Source of the DNA: Tulasnella sp. 424
Taxonomy: Eukaryota; Basidiomycota; Agaricomycetes; Cantharellales; Tulasnellaceae
DNA: 64,000 nucleotides
Reading direction: 5' to 3'
Assembly: GCA_019633425.1 (NCBI GenBank)
Contig: WSUB01000042.1
Coordinates: 208,042-272,041, forward strand
Shown here: positions 13,601 through 21,689 of the stretch, one piece after another
Layout: each line of letters begins with the position of its first letter
Position numbering within the stretch: the stretch's first letter is position 1
Translations under genes and position numbers: made by a program
The notes under the pieces: generated by a model
What the model was told of the DNA's origin: nothing
Seen by the model: only the letters and a program-made list of their open reading frames with translations
The model's database searches: none

Positions 13601-13772
13601 TGGAGTGGACTTTTCTCTTCGAGTCCGTGTTCAAAAGGATGTCGATCTTCCGCCCTGGCGTCATGAGCGACGCTTTCGTCCATTCACTCCCATAATCAAT
13701 AGCGAGGAAAGCCGCATTGCTAGTAAGAGTAAAGAGAACCAGGCTGAACACCAGGCTGATGGAGCGTGGCAT
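10675..13772 (-). CDS. LHS1: ER-lumenal Hsp70-like chaperone (Lhs1/GRP170/HYOU1 family)
   Basis: Large Hsp70-family chaperone and nucleotide-exchange factor for BiP/Kar2 in the ER lumen. Exon 1 encodes a signal peptide (MPRSISLVFSLVLFTLTSNA) followed by AFLAIDYGSEWTKASL, the phosphate-1 loop typical of the GRP170 branch. Later exons give ERADGSIWSVEELIAMEF, VPPFYTQFERQSILDALEIAGL, a nucleotide-domain INDGLAGAVNYA and IIYDAGASSTTATLVSF. The helical C-terminal domain follows, with Lys/Thr-rich repeats. The protein ends HSREEL, a possible variant of the KDEL-type ER retrieval signal. The gene has many short introns. A 100-N gap cuts the locus just upstream of the ATG. The 77 bp that contains the ATG is present on both sides of the gap (a second ATG at 13949), so the true 5' end should be read across the gap. 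Confidence 0.9.
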
Positions 13773-13991
13773 CGTTGGCGGGTGAGAGGGCGAGGTCTGC
13801 TGGAGTGGCAGAAGNNNNNNNNNNNNNNNNNNNNNNNNNNNNNNNNNNNNNNNNNNNNNNNNNNNNNNNNNNNNNNNNNNNNNNNNNNNNNNNNNNNNNN
13901 NNNNNNNNNNNNNNACCAGGCTGAACACCAGGCTGATGGAGCGTGGCATCGTTGGCGGGTGAGAGGGCGAGGTCTGCTGGAGTGGCAGAAG
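13738..13991. other. Assembly gap with 77-bp direct repeats (not biological)
   Basis: Exactly 100 N (13815-13914) separate two identical 77-bp copies of LHS1 5' sequence (13738-13814 and 13915-13991). The same 77-mer is also present at 18166-18242. This is what remains when a de Bruijn assembler leaves two graph edges unjoined at a repeat, so the true gap is probably zero and one 77-bp copy is redundant. Confidence 0.85.
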
Positions 13992-14060
13992 AGTTTGTTG
14001 AGGTGGGATGAAAAAAGAATTTTGACCTGAATTTGGCGACGTGTCTGGACACGCTGGCGG

Positions 14061-14067
14061 TGACGTG
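14061..14067 (+). promoter_or_regulatory. UPRE/CRE-like TGACGTG motif in the LHS1 promoter
   Basis: TGACGTG lies about 112 bp upstream of the post-gap LHS1 ATG (13949). TGACGTG is the core of the unfolded-protein-response element bound by Hac1/XBP1-type bZIP factors. A target such as LHS1 is expected to carry one, so the role is inferred from motif and target gene. A further TGACGT occurs at about 14124-14129. Confidence 0.5.
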
Positions 14068-14099
14068 CGGAGGTGATTACAAACAACGGGCTTTCCCAC

Positions 14100-16220
14100 T
14101 CAAGTCACACCGGGTCACGCGTTGTGACGTAATAGCATAGTCGCGGAACATTATTTACTTCCGTGTCAAGATCATCAGGTATCAGTTGCAAACGTTCTCG
14201 ACTCATCGTGCGTAGGCCATGCTGTAGGAGGACCGTTCCAGACGGCAACTGCTGAAGAGAACAAGAGAATAACCACTGCGACGCCGTGAACACCAGTCAC
14301 GGCTAGACCCGCTACTTTAGAGTAAGAGTACGAGTGGGAAGAGACCCAACATTCAGGGACATCTATCCGATATATTTTTCCTGCTGTGTCCGCCGCGTGC
14401 ATCCGACGGGAAGCATGGTGTATCAAGATCGCCGTCAACTGCATGGCTAGTGACATCCACAGCCCAGCATTGTGCTGGCCAAAATTGTCACCCAGGAGTC
14501 ACCGCGCCTAACTAGGTTAAGAACGTATCGAATGCGGCAGAAAGGTAGATCACGTGACAAGCTCCGTAGCCACGTGGCAGGGGAAATTCGAGCCCCCAAA
14601 CTAAGAGATCCACCACTGAAGTCGCGGGAATCTCAATTTTGCCCACGGTAACTGCCTCAACGGCGTTAACACGCGGCCCGCTTTGCACCAGAGCTTAGAA
14701 CAGGTGCACGGGAGGGTTACATGAGTACGTAGTAGCATTCCTTGGGGATTTCCAGGCCAGTGGCTGGGTACTGCCGATGGTAGTTGGAGGTGGGAAATTT
14801 GTACATGATGAGGGTATGGAGGACCAGCATGGGGCAGTATTATGCGAGTTCAGCACCGTTTGGTAAACGTGCCAAAGTATTGTAGAAGGACACCAGGTGG
14901 ATGCCTTTGTTTGTCCCCACAAATCTCTGAGAGGTTGAGGTCGGTTAGTGCGTTCGTGAATATATGTCGATAACATTGGTCACCCTCGGAGTAGGTGCTC
15001 CCGGGTTTGGACTTCTTCTCCGTAACCACACTACGTTGATTCGGTTGGTACAAATCAACGGTAGCAGAAGTTCATGTACAAGAGAGAGAAGCGGTTGAGA
15101 TGGATCACGTGAACAATGTCAACCCACCGATGATATTCAGGCGATACCATAACGGGAAAGTATGACCGATCAGAGTCCTACAACACATGTGGGGCTAACG
15201 ATAATACAGGAGGCTTGAGCAAGGCTGCACGTAATCGCGCCGTCGCCTTGATGATTGGGTCACATTTCCAGTTTAGGGGTAAAGGCTAGATCCATGGACC
15301 CTAATTCATTACCACCGATAAGCTGCACAGCACCTGAGGCTAGTTGGCTTGAACCAAGATCGAAATTTCGCCCGTCCCAGCATGCTTCCGCGTGTCGATG
15401 CGGGCAAAGCAATTGCAGCGGTGCTGGACGGGCAGTGACTCGAACAGGGGTGGAGCCGTGGGTTCGGGCGGCAATCTGACCATCGAGCATCATGGACCTC
15501 TTGCCTGGGACAACCACGTTCGACTGGTACCCCTCGCGATAGCCTTCGCTGCGGGAGCTAAACGCGAACGCCTTCGTCAACTTGGGAATCAGCTCGGAAT
15601 CAATCCTAAGCATGAGGGGTGTTTCTCTGACTACAGGTAATCCAACGACGGCGGCCATTGCAAATTTTGACATCCCACACGACGAATTTCATGTAGAGCA
15701 TACTATTGGCTCAGATGTATCCTCGCGTCTCTGACATTCTCGTTCACGCCTTGAATTATGGTACTCGGGTCTGTATACGTAGCGGTTCTTGAAACATATA
15801 TCGCGTCGTGTCATGCGGGCAATAGCGGCGTCCAATCAAAACGGCGAATGATTGCCGTATCCTTTCTTTCTAACCCTAGATATCATAATAAATAGCATTT
15901 TTCCAAAGGCAACGCACATAGCGAGAAATTTGCTTCATCGTGTCAATCATTGCACCTTTGCCGTGCGCCAAGCTCCAGATTCCCAGCCGCTACCGAAGCG
16001 CAAATTTGCTCGAAGGTTACTCGTTTCTTGAGAGAACAGGGAAGCTAGTTTGTAGAGTGAGGTGGACATTGATGTCCTAGTATCGAGTATTTATGTGGTG
16101 CGTAAAGCGATCCAGGTCAAACGTAACTTCCTTCGCTCCTTTGACGCATCGTATTACCACATACCGACATCACCCTGCTCATCTTAGCTCGAGCCCATTT
16201 GCTGCAAGTCATCGGTTGAG
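14100..16220. other. Gene-poor interval
   Basis: No gene is recognised here. A 137-codon open frame on the minus strand (15260-15673) and shorter ones exist, but overlapping frames on the other strand are equally open and none shows a known motif or intron structure. Nothing else notable was seen. Confidence 0.5.
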
Positions 16221-16225
16221 ATACT

Positions 16226-16946
16226 ATGGCGCCCTGTGCGTGCAAGATGCGACCAGAGCAGCCCTTTTCAGTGCCCATGATCAACGACCCCACATTCAGT
16301 GAAGGGAACGGTGTAAACCATATGATTTGGTTTATAGCGTGAGTTTAACAACAGCGATTCCGAGACTGGTTGTGACCTGCTTAACCCACTCACAACGTCC
16401 CTGCGCGTTCTTCACAAAGAGGAGCCTTCAGGCTAGCAGCACCACAATCACTCACTGTTCAGGAGATACGCGCTTCCATCGAATACCATCATTCATGGAG
16501 AGTCGAGAAATGTCGGGGTGCGGATAAGCGAGCGACTGCCGAGGTGAACACAATTTCTGGCGAGTCTTGTCCACGGCGCATGGGCTGACTTTGCGACCAC
16601 AGAATAGTATTCGATGGATCTTATCAAGGTCTCCTGCCTTTTCACCAGACCCCAGGGCGTCGAGTTATTGGAGGATGACAGGTGCACCCCTCGTCCGAAC
16701 TCTTGACCAACTGTCCACATCTCCACCCGGGGTTGCGCGTCTAATGACAGAAGCCGAAAAGCAAGCATATTTGTGAGTATTTTGTTGGATCTAATAATGT
16801 CCCAAGCTCAAAGTCTCTTGAAGAGCCAGCATGGACGAGCTTTTCTCGCGTTTTTAGAAGGAGCGGTTTGCCGGGTTAGCGCTAGCTCGAATGACGTTGA
16901 AGACTTTAATATAGGGCAAGATGGTCCCTCCCGGGCGGAGGCATAG
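16226..16946 (+). CDS. Small forkhead-like domain protein, tandem copy A
   Basis: Four exons: exon 1 ends at 16338 (phase 2), and the last ends in TAG at 16944-16946. The start is ATG at 16226 or the in-frame ATG at 16247. Spliced motifs follow the order of a forkhead domain. A hydrophobic first helix is NHMIWFIA; helix 2 is QSLTVQEIRASIE, matching the family pattern LTLxEIYxxI; it is followed by HHSWR. A recognition-helix segment NSIRWILSRSPAFSPD corresponds to forkhead NSIRHNLSxNxxF, and SYWRMTG corresponds to the GxYW strand. Downstream comes MTEAEKQAYL and an exon-4 tail with HGRAFLAFLEGAV. The forkhead assignment is motif reading, not a search. The DNA-contacting His of the recognition helix is replaced by Trp. 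At about 170-180 residues, little exists beyond the domain. Confidence 0.6.
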
Positions 16947-17116
16947 GCGTTTGATTACACATATCACTTTTTAATGTTTGCATCCGATGGAAATTCGCCC
17001 TGTCGTCCCTATCATGCGTTTCTGATCCACGGCCCGCCTCAGTCCTTCAAGCAGCACGACGTCAATGAGATCAGTTGGGAGGATGTCATGTAGGACTGTA
17101 GAAATTGTCCAGAAGC

Positions 17117-18127
17117 CTAATATCTAGGAAGCTCCTCCCCCATAGCAAAGATCCTTCGATCCAGAGTAATGATTCGAGTGTGAAGCAACCGCACAATATC
17201 AGGAATTTGGACGGGTTTTGGAGGGGTGTCGTTAGGGGATGATGTTCCGGACGATATGTGCGCTGGGGTGGCGTGTTTAGTGTGTGATTGGCGGTGCCCC
17301 CTTAGATAAGCAAGATAACCGTCTGCCGAATCATCACCAGGCGAACTCACCGAAGAGTAATGGTAGGGGCGAGCGACAGTCCCCGATTCTACAGATGGTC
17401 CCCAGACATCAATATATTGGAGTTTATGCAAAAATGAAATGATCCCGGTATACAGTTCTCGAGTATCGGTAAACCAATTCCCAAAGAGAATACCGGAACG
17501 GAGCTAATAAACGAGACAATCTGCGATCGGTGGCATCGGAAGGTCTACCGATCGGGATGCTATACCTGCTCGCTACTCGTTCACAAGCGCGTTGTCTCTT
17601 TCCTTCCACTTGTGGAGGGGGTTATGGGAATCAGAGTGGCTAAGGAATCCTCGCGGACAGGATCTCAAAGCGAGCGGGAGTATCGTTTACAACTATATCA
17701 TCGGAAGTCTTGTGGCGTGGAGCCAGAGAGCCGGCGCCCTTTGAGGGTTGATAAGGAGGGAGAGGAAAGGAATGGTTAAGCGCTGGAGAGAGCATGGTGG
17801 AACCTTCGACCTATTCTTCGGCCTTCCTCGCCGAAGGCGAACCGGAACGCTCAAGTTTCAGTGATTGCTCCTGGCTGTGCGGCGGGTACAGAGAATCGGT
17901 AGTCTAGCGAGACTTACACTATTTTGATCTGATTCGGGCATGCCTAAACGAGACGCGAGGCGAGGAAGGTCATGCAGGAAGCCATCGAGGAATGGAAATG
18001 AGGGGGCATCTAAACTTGGCGCGAATTGCAAAGAAACAACACTCGGATCTTCTGGAACCGGTCAAGGGCGACCGCAGGGAAGGGTCGAGAAAGTAGCTGA
18101 TATATATGTACAGTAAACTCAGCGGGT
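17117..18127 (-). pseudogene. Companion sequence X, unit A (unrecognised, degenerate, opposite strand)
   Basis: The minus strand downstream of copy A contains segments that recur beside copies B and D, so it belongs to the duplicated unit. Two blocks are conserved: SLDAPSFPFLDGFLHDLPRLA (about 17940-18030) followed by a GTAAGT donor, and a distal block ending RRIFAMGEELPRY (from about 17431 down to 17117). In unit A the first block is shifted out of frame relative to unit B by an insertion near 18070-18090. No known domain is recognised, and intermediate exons could not be defined. Confidence 0.35.
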
Positions 18128-18333
18128 TAGCGAGGAAGGCCGCATTGGTAGTAAGAGTAAAGAGGACCAGGCTGAACACCAGGCTGATGGAGCGTGGCAT
18201 CGTTGGCGGGTGAGAGGGCGAGGTCTGCTGGAGTGGCAGAAGAGTTTGGTAAGGTGGGATGAAAAAAGAATTTTGACCTGAATTTGGCGCTGGCGGTGAC
18301 GTGCGGAGGTGATTACAAACCACGGGGCTTTTG
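18127..18333 (-). pseudogene. Duplicate of the LHS1 promoter, leader and signal peptide fused to sequence X
   Basis: About 207 bp are near-identical to the LHS1 5' end, covering part of the promoter, the 5' leader, the ATG (at 18200) and codons up to AAFLA. There the match stops abruptly, exactly where LHS1 continues IDYGSE. The reading frame runs on into the upstream part of sequence X (NPLSLLYIY...) and stops at 17970. Relative to LHS1, a 15-bp deletion lies in the leader. The product would be a secreted chimera of about 77 residues under a copied UPR-type promoter. Whether it is expressed is unknown; it may be a dead duplicate. Confidence 0.7.
18297..18303 (+). promoter_or_regulatory. Copied TGACGTG motif upstream of the chimeric LHS1 fragment
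   Basis: The UPRE-like TGACGTG seen in the LHS1 promoter is retained unchanged in the duplicate, about 97 bp upstream of its ATG at 18200. Confidence 0.45.
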
Positions 18334-19109
18334 TTGTCACGTTACTCCAAGTCATAGCATGTCATGCACGTAACACGTTACAAGTACCCAAACAATCACA
18401 TGAAGGAAGCTCTAACAGTCAGGGTTCTTCGATTGAGCGGACACATCCGCACATATCCATACTGCGCTTAGAGGCAGTACATGTTACATGTCACCCAGTA
18501 AGGAGATCGAGTCTTGCCGATTTGCTTTGGCAGCTTGTAGCGAACCCCCGGCCCCCCTTTGTTTCTCCTGGTGCGTGTGCCAGTCAACCATACTGAGGAA
18601 CGCGCATGAAACCAAGGCTGTATCAAAAGATCTTACAAATGCATCAGATGACAATCGCGAACCCTTTTACACTGACTGAGGCATCGTTACACGGCGAAAG
18701 GCAATGGCCGCCTATCTTTCTTACGGCGCCATTGCGTCCAGGTTGCAACCTCCGCCACGTTGCACGGCCTGCTCCGCTGAAGACACGCGTTTCTAGAATT
18801 CCACTCTTTGCTCTCGCCTTTGCGGGGTCGTTGAATGCATCGACCTCAACACTTACCGGAACTCCTCAGTCCCTCTCAGCAAATGGATGAACAAATGCCG
18901 GAGGGCCAGTAGCTTATCTAACGTCTCTCGCCTCTGGAAAGAAAATGGAAGAATATCTTGGGATATTTATACAGTCCGTTTATAATTAGCTATTGCAAGT
19001 CAAGTCTCCCTCCATCGCTCATATACCCTATTCTGCATTTCCTTTTCACTGCACACTCTGTGTCACATTTAACCTGAAATCTTTCGCTACAAGACTTTGG
19101 TGTTGAGAC
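18334..19109. other. Intergenic interval with copied promoter of copy B
   Basis: No gene seen. 18940-19109 aligns by eye with the regions just upstream of copies C (about 20800-20983) and D (about 24400-24551). Shared elements are a CTTACCCTCG/CTCCCTCCATCG-type CT-rich stretch, a TGTGTC(A/T)CATTTAACC motif and TTTCGCTxCAAGACT before the start. The promoter was therefore duplicated with the gene. Confidence 0.55.
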
Positions 19110-19944
19110 ATGACGCTAAACCGGATGCTACCAGAGGAGCCCTTTCTCGTGCCAAAAATCAACGAACCCATATTTAGTCAAGGCAATGGTGTGAACGAAT
19201 TGATTTGGTTCATCGCGTAAGTAACGCCAAAACTATACCCGCAGATATCCACTCACCTCACCCCGAATGTCTTGGCATGGCCTCCACGCAGAGGAGCCTT
19301 CAGACTCGCGGCACCGCTATCGCTTACTGTCCAAGAGATACGCGCTTCCATAGAAATGCATCAACCTTGGAGGATTAATAAATGTAAGGGTGACGATAAA
19401 CGAGCCAGCGCCGAGGTGAACCCCGATTATCACTAGCGCTACTTACGAACGAGTTGGGCTGACCCTGCGACAAAAGAATAGCATTCGATGGATCCTATCA
19501 AAGTCTCCTGCGTTTTCACCAGACCCTAGGACGTCGGGATATTGGAGGATGACAGGAGCACCCCTCGTCCGAACTCTCGACCTACTACCCACATCTTGGT
19601 CGGAGGCAACGAATGTAATGACAGAAACTGAAAGGCGAGCATATCTGTGAGTGAATTTGTTTTTGGTACTTGATATTGACGGAGCTGAGAGTCTCTTCAA
19701 GAGCGAGCATGGACGAGCTTTTCTCGCGTTTCTAGAGGGAACGGTTTGCTTGGGTAGTTCGAGTGACGATGAAGTTACCTCCCAGGCGGAGGCGTACGCG
19801 CTTGGTTATACATATCACTTTTTTAATGTTTGCATCCGATGGAAATTCACCTTGTCGTCCTCATCGTGCATTTCTGATTCACGGTCCGCCTCGGTCCTTT
19901 CAAGCAGCACGACGTCAATGAGATCAGTTGGGAAGATGTCATAG
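19110..19944 (+). CDS. Small forkhead-like domain protein, tandem copy B
   Basis: Intact by eye. Exon 1 is 19110-19216 (MTLNRMLPEEPFLVPKINE..., ending IWFIA). Exon 2 carries PLSLTVQEIRASIE and HQPWRINKCKGDDKR. Exon 3 carries NSIRWILSKSPAFSPD, SGYWRMTGAPLVRT and MTETERRAYL. Exon 4 begins LLFKSEHGRAFLAFLEG and reads through to 19944. All splice joins keep frame with phase-2/phase-0 borders identical to copy A. The C-terminal tail is longer than in copy A because the TAG that ends copy A is not present here. Forkhead-like order as in copy A, with Trp again in place of the base-contacting His. Confidence 0.6.
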
Positions 19945-19977
19945 AGGACTGGAGAAATTGTCCAGAAGCCTATATAT

Positions 19978-20235
19978 CTAGGAAGCTCCTCCACCAGACC
20001 AGAATATCGGTAGTATAGCGAGACTTACACTATTCTGATCTGAGTCCGGCATGCCCGAACGAGACGCGAGGCGAGGAAGGTCATGCAGGAAGCCATCGAG
20101 TAATGGAAATGAAGGGGCATCTAAACTTGGCGCGGATTGCAAAGAAACAGCACTCGGATAAAGGTCTTTATAACCCGTCAAGGGCGACCGCGGGGAAGGG
20201 ATGTACAGTAAACTCAGAGGGTTAAAAAGTAGAAC
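19978..20235 (-). pseudogene. Companion sequence X, unit B (unrecognised, truncated)
   Basis: The minus strand reads open through NPLSLLYIPSPRSPLTG, YKDLYPSAVSLQ and SLDAPSFPLLDGFLHDLPRL to a GTAAGT donor near 20033. It then joins directly to a short GGAGCTTCCTAGATA end that in unit A lies about 750 bp further on. The middle of sequence X is thus deleted here. Convergent with copy B. Function unknown. Confidence 0.35.
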
Positions 20236-20983
20236 GTGGCTTGAGGTGTCTAATTACCAGGCAAATAGAACAGCTCGCGGTCGCCGTCAAACAAGAGGTG
20301 GAAATCCTGTGACAAAACGGCGCGTATTCGCGTAACGAAACCCTCGGCTATCCTACCGATTCCGTAGAATCGGGGATGGGAGCTCCAAAGGTCAAAGTTC
20401 TTCGGTTGAACGATGCGTATAACCATGTATATACATAAATGGGCTTATAGTCGATTCGTATCGCTTAAGGAAGTCGAGTTTGCCGATTTGCTTCGGCAGC
20501 TTCCTGCGATCCCATTGCACGCGAGTAATTCTAACCGGCGAAAGAGGACCAGCGCCTAGCTCTCCTACCGGTGGCATTCTTGTCTTCCCTCCGGAGTCAC
20601 GCTCGCACGTTCACTAGCGGACATGGCATTCTGTGTAAAGAGAGCCCGGTGTTGGCGGGCCTTGCCCGCCGCCCGGTGGCTCGCGGTGAGTGCATCGATC
20701 CTCACGCTCATTGGATCTTCGCAGCGCCACAGCAAATAAGTTACGAGGACCGGCGAACTCGTAATCTGCTCCGGGATCTCACTCTTCTAGAGCGAAAATA
20801 GAAGAACACCGGTACCGCCATCTAGGGATATCTATGGAGCTCATTTAGTTATTGCAGGTCGAACTTACCCTCGTCTCCCGCAAACTCTGTTTTGTGTCTT
20901 CCTTTTAGCGGCACCCACTGTGTCTCATTTAACCCGGTAGTTTCGCTGCAAGACTCTCCTGTCGAGACGTGACCTTAACACAG

Positions 20984-21689
20984 ATGCGACCAGACGAGCC
21001 CTTCCTCGTGCCGAAGATCAACGATACCAGATTAAGTCAAGGCAATGGTGTGAGCGAATTGATTTGGTTCATTGCGTGAGCTATGCAAACTATGCAGAAA
21101 CTCGTTGATATCTACTTACCCTACCCAAACCTCTCGGTATGGCCTCCACACAGAGGAGCCTTTAGACTCGCAGCACCGCTATCGCTTACTGTCCAAGAGA
21201 TACGTGCTTCCATAGAAGAGTATCAGCCCTAGAGGATTAGTAAATGTAGGGGTAACGATAAGCGAGCCTGCGCAGAGGTGAATGCACCGGCGCTACTTGC
21301 GGACGCGTTGGGCTGACCCTGCGATAAAAGAATAGCATCCGATGGATCCTATCAAAGTCTCCTGCGTTTTCACCAGACCCCAGGGCGTCGGGGTATTGGA
21401 GGATGACAGGAGTACCCCTCGTCCGAACTCTTGACCAACTACCCCCGTCTTGGTCGGAGGTGCCGAGTGTAATGACAGAAGCAGAAAGACGAGCATATCA
21501 GTGAGTATCTTTTTCTCGGTACTGGAAGCTGACGGAGCTGAGAATTTCTTCAAGAACGAACATGGACGAGCTTTTCTCGCGTTTCTTGAGGGAGCGGTTT
21601 GCCAGGGTTGCTCGGGTAACGGTGAACTTGTTGATCCGGACATAGATGCCCCTTTCCGCGCGGAGACGTGCACGGTTTACTATACGTAA
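20984..21689 (+). pseudogene. Forkhead-like copy C, disrupted by a nonsense codon
   Basis: Same four-exon layout as copies A, B and D (start ATG 20984, exon 1 to 21075). In exon 2 the conserved Trp of the QPWR motif is changed to TAG at 21230-21232 (TGG to TAG), so a full-length product is not expected. The upstream start used by copies B and D is also lost (ACGTGACC in place of an ATG). Exon 3 (NSIRWILSKSPAFSPD, SGYWRMTG) and exon 4 (HGRAFLAFLEGAV, stop near 21689) remain recognisable, which points to recent inactivation. Confidence 0.7.

Noticed and set aside
13738..13991. Direct repeat of the LHS1 5' end as a true tandem duplication
   Set aside because: The two copies are exactly 77 bp, identical and separated by exactly 100 N, matching the second gap. 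An assembly explanation is simpler.
15420..15485. tRNA-like string with TTCGAG/TTCGGG boxes
   Set aside because: The bases flanking the possible T-loop do not pair, and no acceptor or D-arm can be drawn.
15260..15673. 137-codon minus-strand frame in the gene-poor stretch
   Set aside because: The opposite strand is also open over most of it, no splice structure or motif was seen, and there is no repeat relation to other units.
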